Shown here in pieces: positions 9,194 through 20,301 of a stretch of 52,240 nt of DNA; positions within the stretch are counted from its first letter, which is position 1, and each line of letters opens with the position of its first letter. Position numbers and translations under genes: made by a program. The notes under the pieces were generated by a model. That model was not told the DNA's origin. It ran no database searches and worked only from the letters and a program-made list of their open reading frames with translations. The stretch spans positions 20,321 through 72,560 of the forward strand of contig NZ_JAHXNL010000018.1 in NCBI RefSeq assembly GCF_023148685.1. The letters are read 5' to 3'. Origin of the DNA: Georgenia sp. EYE_87. GTDB lineage: Bacteria; Actinomycetota; Actinomycetes; Actinomycetales; Actinomycetaceae.

Positions 9194-10227
9194 TGGCGGG
9201 AAACTCTCAGCGGCGAGGTGCCGTGCGCAAGCCGGGGTCCAAGAAGGGCCAGACCGTCGGGTCGGGCGGCCAGCGCCGTCGGGCCCTCGAGGGGCGCGGC
9301 CCGACGCCGAAGGCCGAGGACCGCCCTTACCACCCCGCGGCGAAGAAGAAGGCGGCCGAGGAGCGCAAGGAGGCCCGCCGCGGCGGCACGCGCGTGGCGG
9401 GCCGGGACTCCGGCCGGGACGCGCGCGACGCGGCCCGCAGCGCCTCCATCACCGCCAAGGTGCGCGACGCCCTGGGCGTCGGCGGGGACCACGAGATCAT
9501 CGCCGGCCGCAACCCCGTCACCGAGGCCGTACGCTCCGGCATCCCGCTCGCAAAGGTCTTCCTCGCCGGCGGCATGATGTCCGACGAGCGCGTCGCCGAG
9601 GTGGTCCGCACCGCCACGGCGCTGGGCGCCCCGCTGGTCGAGGTCTCCCGCTCCGACCTCGACCACCTCACCGACGACGCCGTGCACCAGGGCGTGGCCA
9701 TCGAGGTGCCCGCCTACAGCTACCGCGACGTCCCCGACCTGCTCGCGCGGGCCGAGCGCGCCAACCACCCGCCCCTGCTGGTCGCGCTGGACGGCGTGAC
9801 CGACCCGCACAACCTCGGGGCCGTGCTGCGCAGCTCCGGGGCGTTCGGCGCGGACGGCGTGATCGTCCCCGAGCGCCGGTCCGCGGGCGTGACGGCGGCC
9901 GCGTGGAAGGTCTCCGCCGGGGCGGCCGCCCGGGTGCCGGTCGCCCGGGTGACGAACCTCGTCCGCGCACTCAAGGACCTCAAGGAGGCCGGCTGCTTCG
10001 TCGTCGGCCTCGACGGCGGGGGCCCCGTCTCCGTCGGCGACCTCGAGCTGGCCACCGAGCCGCTGGTGCTCGTCACCGGCTCGGAGGGCAAGGGCCTGAG
10101 CCGGCTCGTGCGCGAGACGTGCGACGTCGTCGCCTCCATCCCGATCGCGGCCTCCGTGGAGTCGCTCAACGCCGCCGTGGCCACCGGGATCGCGCTGTAC
10201 GAGGTGGCCCGCCGACGCCAGGGCTGA
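9193..10227 (+). CDS. rlmB: 23S rRNA (guanosine-2'-O-)-methyltransferase RlmB
   Basis: SpoU/TrmH-type methyltransferase that modifies the 23S rRNA P-loop (G2251 in E. coli numbering). ATG 9193 gives 344 aa. The first ~95 residues are a Lys/Arg-rich, low-complexity extension (AVRKPGSKKGQTVGSG, YHPAAKKKAAEERKEARRGG) typical of actinobacterial RlmB. A substrate-binding domain starts at HEIIAGRNPVTEAVRSG. The knotted SPOUT domain has NLGAVLRSSGAFGADGV, LVTGSEGKGLSRLV and the final SVESLNAAVATGIALYE that forms the trefoil knot. It is coupled to cysS by a 1-nt overlap. Confidence 0.95.
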   Translation: MAGNSQRRGAVRKPGSKKGQTVGSGGQRRRALEGRGPTPKAEDRPYHPAAKKKAAEERKEARRGGTRVAGRDSGRDARDAARSASITAKVRDALGVGGDHEIIAGRNPVTEAVRSGIPLAKVFLAGGMMSDERVAEVVRTATALGAPLVEVSRSDLDHLTDDAVHQGVAIEVPAYSYRDVPDLLARAERANHPPLLVALDGVTDPHNLGAVLRSSGAFGADGVIVPERRSAGVTAAAWKVSAGAAARVPVARVTNLVRALKDLKEAGCFVVGLDGGGPVSVGDLELATEPLVLVTGSEGKGLSRLVRETCDVVASIPIAASVESLNAAVATGIALYEVARRRQG

Positions 10228-10328
10228 GCGGCCGGACGCGGGCAGGTCCGCGTCGTCGCGCCCCGGGACGGTCGTCTACGGTGGGGCCAGCGTCCGAGGA
10301 CGAGAGCACGAGGGAGCAGGGGGCTGAC

Positions 10329-11456
10329 ATGGCCGGACCGTGGAACCGTACCGAGGGAGTGCTGGTCGCGGCCTCGCTCGACCCGGGGGCCGTGGCCGAC
10401 CACCTGGGCCGCGCGGGGATCCTCGCGCGGCTGGAGTGGTACCCCGGCACGGAGCACCTGCTCTCGCTCGCGGTCCTCACCGACCCCGACGGCGCCGTGG
10501 GCACCGCCGGCGGGTCCGAGGTGCTCCCGGGCCCCGAGCTCGCCGCGCTCGCCGACGACCTCGGCACCGCGTTCGAGGCCGACGTGCTCATGGACGGCGT
10601 CCACTCCGGCCACGAGGCGGACCGGACGGTCGGTGACGACGACGGCTCCGCGGCCGCAGCGGCGCGCCCGGCGACGGCCGGCGAGGGCGGGCCCGAGGGG
10701 GGCGTGCCCGGCGTCGTGGAGGCCGAGGACACCGAGCACGACGCCCGCACGGTCGTGCTCACCCCGATGCCCGTCCACCAGGTGCCGCTCCACGCCACCC
10801 TGCTCGGCAGGCCCGTCACGGTCGCGGAGCAGGCGGTCGGCGGGGAGAGCCGGCGGCTGGTCATGACCACCGGCCCCGGCCGCGAGCTCGGCGTGCTGGG
10901 CTGGGAGTCCGACGCGTACCCGGTGCTGCGGCTGCAGGTCGACGCCGAGGACCGCACCGCCCTGCTGCTGCCGGGCCCGGAGTCCGACGCCGACGACCTC
11001 GACGAGGGGGTCGCCCTCGTCAGCTGGGCGATGCGCAGCCGGTACGTGCTCCCGGACGACGCCGCGGCCCCGGTCCGCACCCTCGTCGAGGACCTGCTCG
11101 GCGACGGCGAGGACGCGGCCGCCTTCGCCGCGGCGGTCCCCGGCTCCGACCCGGTCGCGGTCGCCGCGTCGCTCGGGCGGCCCGGCGCCGAGGGCATGGC
11201 GGCCTTCGTCGTCGCCCTCGGCCTGCCCCCGGCGGTCGCGGACGTCCTGGAGGGGCGTGCCGAGCCCGCGGACCTGCCCGGCGCCCGGACGCACGAGGCA
11301 GAGCCGCTCCCGCGGGCGGCGGCCCGCTCCGCCCGCCTGGCGTTCGAGGGGCAGGCCGCCGCGACGCCGCCCGCCAAGGTGGCCGTGCGGGCCGGGATCG
11401 TCGCGCTCGGCGTGCTCGCGGTCGTGGCCGTGGTCCGGGCCGCCCGGCGGCGCTAG
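10329..11456 (+). CDS. uncharacterised acidic protein with C-terminal membrane anchor
   Basis: 375-aa protein from ATG 10329, preceded by GGAGCAGGGGG. It is strongly acidic and Ala/Gly/Asp-rich. There is a low-complexity linker around residues 95-130, and a C-terminal hydrophobic helix (VAVRAGIVALGVLAVVAVV) is followed by RAARRR, as in a tail-anchored or single-pass protein with its bulk in the cytosol. There is no signal peptide. I recognise no domain. It follows rlmB by about 100 nt and converges with the DUF4032 gene; neither neighbour indicates its role. Confidence 0.75.
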   Translation: MAGPWNRTEGVLVAASLDPGAVADHLGRAGILARLEWYPGTEHLLSLAVLTDPDGAVGTAGGSEVLPGPELAALADDLGTAFEADVLMDGVHSGHEADRTVGDDDGSAAAAARPATAGEGGPEGGVPGVVEAEDTEHDARTVVLTPMPVHQVPLHATLLGRPVTVAEQAVGGESRRLVMTTGPGRELGVLGWESDAYPVLRLQVDAEDRTALLLPGPESDADDLDEGVALVSWAMRSRYVLPDDAAAPVRTLVEDLLGDGEDAAAFAAAVPGSDPVAVAASLGRPGAEGMAAFVVALGLPPAVADVLEGRAEPADLPGARTHEAEPLPRAAARSARLAFEGQAAATPPAKVAVRAGIVALGVLAVVAVVRAARRR

Positions 11457-11460
11457 GTCC

Positions 11461-11500
11461 CGCGGGCCGACGGCACGCGGGCCGACGGCACGCGGGCGGA
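11461..11500. repeat. 15-bp tandem repeat (2.6 copies)
   Basis: The unit cgcgggccgacggca occurs perfectly at 11461-11475 and 11476-11490, followed by a partial copy. It fills the short gap between two convergent stop codons and may affect termination. Confidence 0.8.
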
Positions 11501-11512
11501 CGCGCGCTCGCG

Positions 11513-12757
11513 TCAGAGGTCGACGGCGGGGATCTCGACCGAGTCGCGGTCGAGGAAGGCCCGCTCGTCCGGCCGGTGACGCAGGACCTGCTCGACGTAG
11601 GACCGCACGGCCTCGGCCATCGGCACGTCCCGGGCCTGCTGCTGGGAGACGAACCAGCGGTGCTCGAGGACCTCGTGGAAGATCTCGGCCGGCTCCAGCT
11701 TGCGGCGCATCTCCCGCGGCACCGCGGTCACGGTGGGGGTGAAGACCTCGTCGAGCCAGTCGTGGGCCACGATCGTGAGGTCGTCGTTCTGCCGGTCGGT
11801 CTCCGCCCGGTAGCTCTCGAGGTCGTTGAGCATGCGGCGCGCCTGGTTCTCCTGCACGTCCAGCCCCGTCAGCCGCATGATCTGCCGGTGGTAGTGCCCG
11901 GCGTCGACCACCTTCGGCTGGATGGAGACGGTCGTGCCGTCCACGTCCGTGGTCATGGTCAGCTCGCCCACGTCGAACCCGAGGTCGTTGAGGCGGTTGA
12001 TCCGCTCGGTCACCCGCCAGCGCTCGGCGGAGCCGAAGGACTCCTCGCGGGTGAGCTCCGCCCACAGCGACTCGTAGCGCTCGACGATCTGGTTCCCCAC
12101 CTCGATGACGTCGACGTCCTCGTCCAGCACCTCACCGGCCTGCAGGTCCATCAGCTCGCCGATGATGTTGGTCCGCGCGAGGTCCAGGTCGTAGCCCCGC
12201 TGCCCGGGCGTCAGCGCGGGGTGGATCTCGCCGGTCTCGGCATCGACGAGGTAGGCGGCGAAGGCGCCGGCGTCCCGGCGGAAGAGCGTGTTCGACAGCG
12301 AGACGTCGCCCCAGTAGAAGCCCAGCAGGTGCAGGCGCACGAGCAGCACGCTGAGGGCGTCGATGAGCCGGCTGGCGGTCTCCGGGCGCATGTACTGGCT
12401 GAACAGGGCCCGGTAGGGCAGGGAGTACTGGAGGTGCTCGGTCACCAGCACCGAGTTCAGCTCCTCCCCGTCCGGGGCGGTGCGGCCGGTGATCACGGCG
12501 AGGGGCTGCACGGCGGGGGCGTCCATGCGGCCGAGGGCACGCAGCTGCTCGTACTCGTGGTACGCCACGGACTCGCCGATCTCCTTGACGGCGAGGATCC
12601 GTCCGGACAGGCGGACGAAGCGCACGACGTGCCGCGAAATGCCCCGGGGGAGGGCGGCGAGGACGTCCTCGGGCCACTCCTCCAGCGGGATCTCCCACGG
12701 GAGGTCGAGCAACGCAGGGTCCACCCGTGCGGCGGTGATCTGCAGCTGCTGTGCCAT
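11513..12757 (-). CDS. DUF4032 domain protein, kinase-like fold
   Basis: 414-aa cytosolic protein recognisable as the actinobacterial DUF4032 family. The N-terminal ~200 residues resemble an atypical kinase of the LPS-kinase type: VRLSGRILAVKEIGESVAYHEYE offers a Lys/Glu pair, FYWGDVSLSNTLFRRD (Trp149-Gly-Asp151) looks like a catalytic loop, and AAYLVDAETGE like the metal-binding Asp. The C-terminal DUF4032 part runs from about 210 to 400. Substrate and role are unknown. RBS GGGAAGAA precedes ATG 12757. It is transcribed in the same direction as the ABC ATPase gene but is separated from it by two strong hairpins, so it is probably a separate transcript. Confidence 0.85.
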   Translation of the reverse strand: MAQQLQITAARVDPALLDLPWEIPLEEWPEDVLAALPRGISRHVVRFVRLSGRILAVKEIGESVAYHEYEQLRALGRMDAPAVQPLAVITGRTAPDGEELNSVLVTEHLQYSLPYRALFSQYMRPETASRLIDALSVLLVRLHLLGFYWGDVSLSNTLFRRDAGAFAAYLVDAETGEIHPALTPGQRGYDLDLARTNIIGELMDLQAGEVLDEDVDVIEVGNQIVERYESLWAELTREESFGSAERWRVTERINRLNDLGFDVGELTMTTDVDGTTVSIQPKVVDAGHYHRQIMRLTGLDVQENQARRMLNDLESYRAETDRQNDDLTIVAHDWLDEVFTPTVTAVPREMRRKLEPAEIFHEVLEHRWFVSQQQARDVPMAEAVRSYVEQVLRHRPDERAFLDRDSVEIPAVDL

Positions 12758-12867
12758 GGGGCCATTCTTCCCGGTCGGGGCGCCGCGGCGGACCGGGCGC
12801 GGCCATGACCGTCGTGTGAGGTTCGTCCGGATCGGGGCGGCTCACCGCAATCTACGCCAGGAACGCC

Positions 12868-12899
12868 CGAAGGGGTGGACCCGTGGGTCCACCCCTTCG
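12868..12899 (-). terminator. hairpin terminator downstream of the ABC ATPase gene
   Basis: A perfect 15-bp inverted repeat (12868-12882 with 12885-12899) with a very short loop lies 3' of the ABC ATPase gene on the minus strand. Confidence 0.8.
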
Positions 12900-12904
12900 A
12901 GGTA

Positions 12905-12936
12905 GCCGGTCGACGGAGGGTGCGCCGTCGACCGGC
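12905..12936 (-). terminator. second hairpin, first one met after the ABC ATPase stop
   Basis: A perfect 12-bp inverted repeat (12905-12916 with 12925-12936) with an 8-nt loop lies just after the stop codon at 12942. With 12868-12899 it forms a tandem terminator. Confidence 0.7.
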
Positions 12937-12941
12937 CGTCG

Positions 12942-14066
<1,125 letters not shown>

Positions 14067-14208
14067 GGTGATGTACATCCCTTCACCGGCAGGTACGTGC
14101 CGGACGATCCGTAGTGAAAGGTGCCGAGAGGTGTCCGCTCTGACACAGCGAACCGCCGCGGACCATCGGTCCGCGACAGCAGCCACCCCAATAGTGGCAC
14201 ACGCGGTG

Positions 14209-15128
14209 TTACAGGTGTGAGCCCTGGGTCTCTTGACGCAGCTCCAGCAGTCGGACGAGAACGGCGGAGAACTCCTCCGGGTCGGTCACCCGGTAGGCGG
14301 CGGCGCTCTCGCCGTCGCCGATCTTGATCGAGACGTCGCCCTCGCCGAGGACGGCGAACGCGTCCTCGTCCGTGGTGTCGTCGCCGGCGTAGAGCACCGC
14401 GTCGACGCCGAGGGCCCCGCGCAGCTGGTGGAGCGCGTCGCCCTTGGTCACCTCGAGCACGGCCATCTCGACGACCTCCTTGCCGACCACCACGTGGACG
14501 CCCGCACGGGCCGCCGGGCCGTCCAGCACGCGGCGGGTCAGGCGCTCACCCGCCTCGCGCTCCGCCGGCCGGGTGTGGAGGACGACGGCGGCGGGCTTGG
14601 CCTGCACCCAGGCGCCCTCCACCTCGGCGGCCAGGGCCTCCGTCTCGCGCAGGAGCTCGGCGCGCAGCCGCGTCTGCTCCTCGGTGAGGCCGACGGGCTC
14701 CGCCTCGAGGGCCGTGGCGCCGTCGGGTGAGTCGACGACCCGGCCCCACTGGGCCCCGTGGGAGCCGATGACCCGGCTGCCGGCGGGCAGACCGGCGAGG
14801 TCCACCAGGTCACCCGCCTCACGCCCCGAGACCAGGACGACGTCGACCCCGGGCAGGTCCGCGAGCCCGGCGACCGCCTGGGCCGAGACGGGGAGCATCC
14901 GGGACGTCCTCGGGTCCACCACGATCGGGGCCAGGACCCCGTCGAAGTCGAGGCCGACGAGGATCTTCTCCCGCGCGGCGAACTCCCGCAGGGCGAGGTC
15001 GAGGGACTCCTCGAGGTGGGCGGTGAACAGCGGCGCCTCGACGCCGGGGCCGGGCACCCCGGCGTCGTGCGTGGACGTGGGCGTCTCGCCCGGCCGCGGG
15101 GCGGCCGGCCGGTCGGTGGGGTGGGTGG

Positions 15129-15132
<4 letters not shown>
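14209..15132 (-). CDS. otsB: trehalose-6-phosphate phosphatase
   Basis: HAD-family phosphatase that dephosphorylates trehalose 6-phosphate to trehalose (307 aa). A disordered N-terminus (THPTDRPAAPRPGETPTSTHD) precedes the HAD motif I GLDFDGVLAPIV (nucleophile and acid/base Asp). VVLVSGREAGDL is the motif II region, GSHGAQW is typical of OtsB, and the late motif is VLYAGDDTTDEDAF. GTG 15132 is the first codon, giving a GTGA overlap of 4 nt with the otsA stop. The two enzymes are therefore coupled. Confidence 0.94.
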
Positions 15133-16616
<1,484 letters not shown>

Positions 16617-16744
16617 AGCAGGTCAGCTCCTTCAGGGGTGTCTGCCTGCCACCGTACTGGTGGGACGGTGCTCCCGCCCGGTGGGTCGCCGGTTGCCACG
16701 GTGCGGGCAGGGCACCGCCCGCCCGGTGCGGGCCGCCCGGTAGG

Positions 16745-16750
16745 TAGCGT
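16745..16750 (+). promoter_or_regulatory. -10 box TAGCGT, leaderless kinase gene
   Basis: TAGCGT ends 7 nt before ATG 16758 with no Shine-Dalgarno sequence. It fixes the start well downstream of the long open frame. Confidence 0.4.
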
Positions 16751-16757
16751 GGAGCCC

Positions 16758-18704
16758 ATGACGGAGCAGGGGCCCGACGGGCGCGAGGTGGGCGGCTACC
16801 GCCTGCTCCGCCGGCTGGGTTCGGGCGGCATGGGGTCGGTCCACGAGGCCGTCGACGCCGACGGCCGCCACGTGGCGCTCAAGCTGCTCCACCCCCACAT
16901 CGGGACGGACCCCCAGGCACGGCGGCGGCTGGCGCGGGAGGTCTCGCTGCTCCACCGCGTGCGCGACGCGGGCGTGGCCCGCGTGCTGGACGCCGAGGTG
17001 GAGGACGCCGAGGCCTTCGTGGTCACCGAGCTGATCGACGGGCCCACGCTCGAGGAGGACGTCGCCGCCGACGGTCCGTTCGCCCCCGAGGAGCTGTCCA
17101 ACCTCGCCCACGGCCTCGCCGAGGCGCTGCGGGCGATCCACGCCGTCGGGGTGGTGCACCGCGACCTCAAGCCCGGCAACGTGATGATGTCCGAGCACGG
17201 TCCGGTCGTCATCGACTTCGGCATCGCGCAGGTGGTCGACGACGCCCGGCTCACCCAGACCGGCATGGTCACCGGCACCCCCGGCTACCTCGACCCCGAG
17301 GTCATCGCGGGCGCCGAGCCAGGCCCGGCGTGCGACTGGTGGGGCTGGGCGGCCGTCCTGGTCTTCGCCGCGACGGCGCGCCCGCCGTTCGGCCATGGTC
17401 CCACCGGCGTCGTGCTGGCGCGGGTCGCGACCGGCCAGGTCGACACGGACGGACTGCCCGAGGCGACGGCGCGGGCCCTCCGTGCCGCCCTCGACCCCGA
17501 CCCGGCCCGCCGCCTCGACCCCGACGGCGTGCTCGCCGTCCTCGACGGCACCTGGGGCGACGACCGGCTCACCCAGGTCATCGGGACGGCGGCGCTCGGG
17601 GCGGGGACGGTCGGGACGGGCGCGCTGGGGACGGCGGCGCTCGGGACGGGGGCCGCCGGGCCGGCCGCGGCGACCAGCCCGATCGCGGCGACCAGCCCGG
17701 CCGCGGCGACCGGCCCGTTCGCGGACGGCACCCGCGCGATCGGGCAGGAGGCGGCCACGTCGGCCGGCACCACGACCCGCGCGCTGCCCGCCGGGCCGTC
17801 GACGCGCGTGATGCCCGCAGAGCCCCGGGTGTTCCCGCCCCGCGAGGCGACCGGCGCGGCCGGTGGCCCGCCGCCACCGTCGTACCCGGTGACCCGAGCC
17901 ACCGCGTGGGCGCCCGTCGAGGAGCCGCTCACCCGCGCGCTGCCACCTGTGGAGGAGCCGCCCACCCGGGCGCAGCGGCCCGTGGCCGGACCGCGGGACG
18001 ACGGCCGCCACGCCCTCGAACGCCCGTACCCCGACGCCTACGCCTCGCCCGGGCCGCCGGGCGGATGCCCGGTGGAGCACGGCCGGCCCGGCCCGTACGA
18101 CGCGGACCCCTCGCGGCCTCCGGCCTGGGCCGTACCGCCGCGCCGCCGCACGCTCACCGTGGCCGCCGTCTGGCTGGGCGTCAGCGCCGCGGCGGCCTCG
18201 CTCCCCGGGATCTTCGCGGTCGTGTCGGCCGCGCTGCTCGTGCTGACCGCGACCACCGGGTGGGCCGGGCGCTCCCGGCGCTCCGCCCGGCTGCGCCGCG
18301 GCGCCCGGTCCGGCGACGACGCCCGCATGCTCGCCGGCCTGCCGTGGCACCTCGTGCGCGGCGTCCTCGCCGTGCTGCCCGGCGCGGTGCTCGGGGCGCT
18401 CCTCGGCGGTTCCACGTGGTGGACGGTCGAGCGTCTGCCCCTCACGCTCGGGCCGGGCGTCCAGGAGCCGGTCGCGCTCCTGGCGGGCGCCCTGGTCGCC
18501 CTGCTGGTGGCCTGGCTGACCCCGACGAGCCGCCCCGCCCGGGACGGCGCACGCGCGATGATCGACGTCCTCACCCCGACGAGAGGGTTCCGCGCGCTGC
18601 TGGTCGTGCTGGTCCTGGGCGTCGCCGCGGTCGTCGCCGTGCAGGTGGCGCTCGGTGCTGCGCCCGCCCCGGACTGGTCGCCCCTGCCCGTGCCCCCGCT
18701 CTGA
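16758..18704 (+). CDS. Ser/Thr protein kinase with Thr-rich linker and polytopic membrane C-terminus
   Basis: 648-aa Hanks-type kinase. The kinase domain (about residues 12-275) has glycine loop GSGGMGSV, catalytic Lys42 in VALKLL, HRDLKPGNVM with Asp136, DFGIA with Asp153, and an activation segment ending GTPGYLDPE. A ~190-residue low-complexity linker follows, containing GTGALGTAALGTG and about six repeats of the form TR(A/V)(L/M/I)P or TQVIG. From about residue 470 there are four or five hydrophobic spans (such as GIFAVVSAALLVLTATTGW and RALLVVLVLGVAAVVAVQV). There are no PASTA repeats, unlike PknB, so the sensory part would lie within the membrane. Substrate unknown. Confidence 0.9.
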   Translation: MTEQGPDGREVGGYRLLRRLGSGGMGSVHEAVDADGRHVALKLLHPHIGTDPQARRRLAREVSLLHRVRDAGVARVLDAEVEDAEAFVVTELIDGPTLEEDVAADGPFAPEELSNLAHGLAEALRAIHAVGVVHRDLKPGNVMMSEHGPVVIDFGIAQVVDDARLTQTGMVTGTPGYLDPEVIAGAEPGPACDWWGWAAVLVFAATARPPFGHGPTGVVLARVATGQVDTDGLPEATARALRAALDPDPARRLDPDGVLAVLDGTWGDDRLTQVIGTAALGAGTVGTGALGTAALGTGAAGPAAATSPIAATSPAAATGPFADGTRAIGQEAATSAGTTTRALPAGPSTRVMPAEPRVFPPREATGAAGGPPPPSYPVTRATAWAPVEEPLTRALPPVEEPPTRAQRPVAGPRDDGRHALERPYPDAYASPGPPGGCPVEHGRPGPYDADPSRPPAWAVPPRRRTLTVAAVWLGVSAAAASLPGIFAVVSAALLVLTATTGWAGRSRRSARLRRGARSGDDARMLAGLPWHLVRGVLAVLPGAVLGALLGGSTWWTVERLPLTLGPGVQEPVALLAGALVALLVAWLTPTSRPARDGARAMIDVLTPTRGFRALLVVLVLGVAAVVAVQVALGAAPAPDWSPLPVPPL

Positions 18705-18723
18705 CGGGCCGGACAATTCGCCC

Positions 18724-18766
18724 ACCGCCGGGTCGTAACCGCCCGGCCGGGCCTCGACCCGGCGGT
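18724..18766. terminator. nested hairpin after the kinase gene
   Basis: An 11-bp inverted repeat (18724-18734 with 18756-18766) encloses an inner GC-rich palindrome at 18741-18752. It lies 20 nt after the kinase stop and just before the next promoter. Confidence 0.55.
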
Positions 18767-18772
18767 TAGGCT
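18767..18772 (+). promoter_or_regulatory. -10 box TAGGCT, leaderless gene at 18779
   Basis: TAGGCT ends 6 nt before GTG 18779 with no Shine-Dalgarno sequence. Confidence 0.4.
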
Positions 18773-18778
18773 GGTGCG

Positions 18779-19270
18779 GTGATCATGCGGCGCGCCTGGC
18801 GGCGGACGGGCCTGGCCCTCTCCGCCGTCCTCGTCGCGCCGCTCGTGGTCGCCGTGATGACCGGAGCGGCGGTGGTCAGCGCGTGCGTGCCCGCCTCGGG
18901 GGCGTGGTCCGAGGTCGCCCTGCGCCTGGCCCTCCTCCGTCCCGACGCCGCCTGCCCGGAGGGGACCCTGGCGCCCGGCGCCGAGCCCGGCCAGGCGCTG
19001 ACCGTCGTCGTCGCGGTGGCCCTGCCCTCCCTGCTCGCGCACCTCGCGCTCATCTCCGGGGCGGCGGGCCTCGTCGGCTCGGCGCGCCGCGTGACGGCCG
19101 CCCGGATCCGACGGTTCGTCGCCGTCGTCGCGCCCGGCGCCCCGCCGGTGCTCCGCGACGACCGTGCCGCACCGCTGCTGCCGGCGCCGCACCCGCGGCC
19201 GGTGCGCACCGTCGTCGCCCGGCGTCCGTGGCGTCGGGGGCCTCCGGCGGCCCAGGCGGCCGGCGCCTAG
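18779..19270 (+). CDS. small membrane protein, function unknown
   Basis: 163 aa, two clear hydrophobic helices (GLALSAVLVAPLVVAVMTGAA near residue 10-30, and ALTVVVAVALPSLLAHLALI near 80-100) separated by a short segment with two Cys residues (SACVPASG and DAACPEG) that could form an extracytoplasmic disulfide. The C-terminal third is basic, Arg/Pro-rich and presumably cytosolic. I recognise no family. An ATG lies two codons after the GTG, but the -10 box spacing favours the GTG. It precedes the DsbA-like gene by 69 nt and could be cotranscribed with it. Confidence 0.7.
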   Translation: MIMRRAWRRTGLALSAVLVAPLVVAVMTGAAVVSACVPASGAWSEVALRLALLRPDAACPEGTLAPGAEPGQALTVVVAVALPSLLAHLALISGAAGLVGSARRVTAARIRRFVAVVAPGAPPVLRDDRAAPLLPAPHPRPVRTVVARRPWRRGPPAAQAAGA

Positions 19271-19339
19271 CCGCCGGGTCCCGCCGCCGGGCGTCCGCGC
19301 GGACGCCGCCCCCGATCCGCGACCCGACAGGAAGATCCG

Positions 19340-20134
19340 ATGTCCTCCAGCCCGTCCTCCCAACCGACCAAGGCCCAGCGGCGCGACGCCGCACGCGAGC
19401 AGGCGCGCCAGCTGCGCGAGGCCCAGGCCAGGCGCGAGAAGCGCAACCGCAACCTCATCATCGGCGGCGTCGTCGCCCTCATCGTGGTCGTCGCCGTCGT
19501 GCTCTACCTGATCATCAGCCAGGGCAACAAGTCCGTCATCGCCGCCGTCGCGGACGTCCCCGAGAACACCTCGGTCGAGGACGGCGGCATCTCGCTCGGC
19601 GCGGACCTCGTGGCCGGCACGACGAACGACAACGCCCCCGTGCTCGACGTCTACCTCGACTTCACCTGCCCCCACTGCGCGACGTTCGAGGAGGTCAACG
19701 CCGAGGACATCGACGCGCTGGTCTCCGCCGGCGAGGCCACGGTGGTCTACCACCCGGTGGCGATCCTCGACCGCAGCGGCAACTACACCGGGTTCTCCGG
19801 CCGTGCCGTCCAGGCCGCCGGGGTCGTCGCCGACCAGGCGCCCGAGGCGTACAACTCCTTCCAGGCCGCGATGTTCGACCTGTTCGCCGAGACCACCGAC
19901 GCCGAGCCGACCGACGAGCAGATCGCCGAGGCCGCTGCGGAGGCCGGCGTGCCGCAGGACGTCGCGGACACGCTGGCCTCGGGCGAGCGCCCGTTCGCCG
20001 AGTGGGTCGAGGCGACGACCCAGGAGTTCAGTCGCGACGGCTTCACGGGCACGCCGACCGTGCTGATCGACGGCGAGGAGTTCCAGGGCTGGACCGAGCC
20101 GGGTGCGCTGGTCGAGGCGCTCCAGGACTCCTGA
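19340..20134 (+). CDS. membrane-anchored DsbA-like thioredoxin-fold protein
   Basis: 264-aa extracytoplasmic thiol-disulfide protein. A charged cytosolic N-terminus (TKAQRRDAAREQARQLREAQ, helical) precedes one membrane span (LIIGGVVALIVVVAVVLYLII, about residues 39-59). The thioredoxin-4 domain has the active site FTCPHC with Cys110 and Cys113, and the cis-Pro loop GTPTVLIDG near the C-terminus. This is the architecture of actinobacterial DsbA-family proteins that oxidise or fold exported proteins. Direction of catalysis cannot be read from the sequence. A DsbB or VKOR partner is not in the window. Confidence 0.9.
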   Translation: MSSSPSSQPTKAQRRDAAREQARQLREAQARREKRNRNLIIGGVVALIVVVAVVLYLIISQGNKSVIAAVADVPENTSVEDGGISLGADLVAGTTNDNAPVLDVYLDFTCPHCATFEEVNAEDIDALVSAGEATVVYHPVAILDRSGNYTGFSGRAVQAAGVVADQAPEAYNSFQAAMFDLFAETTDAEPTDEQIAEAAAEAGVPQDVADTLASGERPFAEWVEATTQEFSRDGFTGTPTVLIDGEEFQGWTEPGALVEALQDS

Positions 20135-20227
20135 CGACGCCGGGCCGGCCGCCCGCCGCGGCCGGCCCGCGACACGGCCGGGTTCGGGGCAGCCACGCCG
20201 GTCGTGGCAGACTCTTCCCCGGTCCAC

Positions 20228-20300
20228 GCCGCCTTAGCTCAGCTGGTAGAGCACCCGCCTTGTAAGCGGACGGTCGTCGGTTCGATTCCGACAGGCGGCT
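20228..20300 (+). tRNA. tRNA-Thr (anticodon TGT)
   Basis: A 73-nt cloverleaf. The 7-bp acceptor stem (GCCGCCT with AGGCGGC), D arm, anticodon loop CTTGTAA, 5-bp T stem with TTCGATT, and discriminator T all fit. Anticodon TGT reads ACA, giving Thr, and the overall sequence parallels bacterial tRNA-Thr(TGT). The top anticodon-stem pair is a C27-A43 mismatch. CCA is not encoded. The gene ends one base before the stop codon of the convergent Crp/Fnr gene. Confidence 0.95.
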
Positions 20301-20301
20301 C

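Noticed and set aside
9720..12065. 781-codon minus-strand frame over rlmB and the unknown acidic gene
   Set aside because: Shadow of rlmB and the 10329 gene; composition is His/Arg-rich with no motif.
14079..14186. 36-residue N-terminal extension of the ABC ATPase
   Set aside because: The extension is unlike the family and lies upstream of the GAAGGG ribosome site; the protein is complete from 14066.
20228..20300. tRNA-Thr as a phage or island attachment site
   Set aside because: No integrase and no second copy of the tRNA 3' end is seen in the flanking sequence; genes on both sides look like core chromosome.
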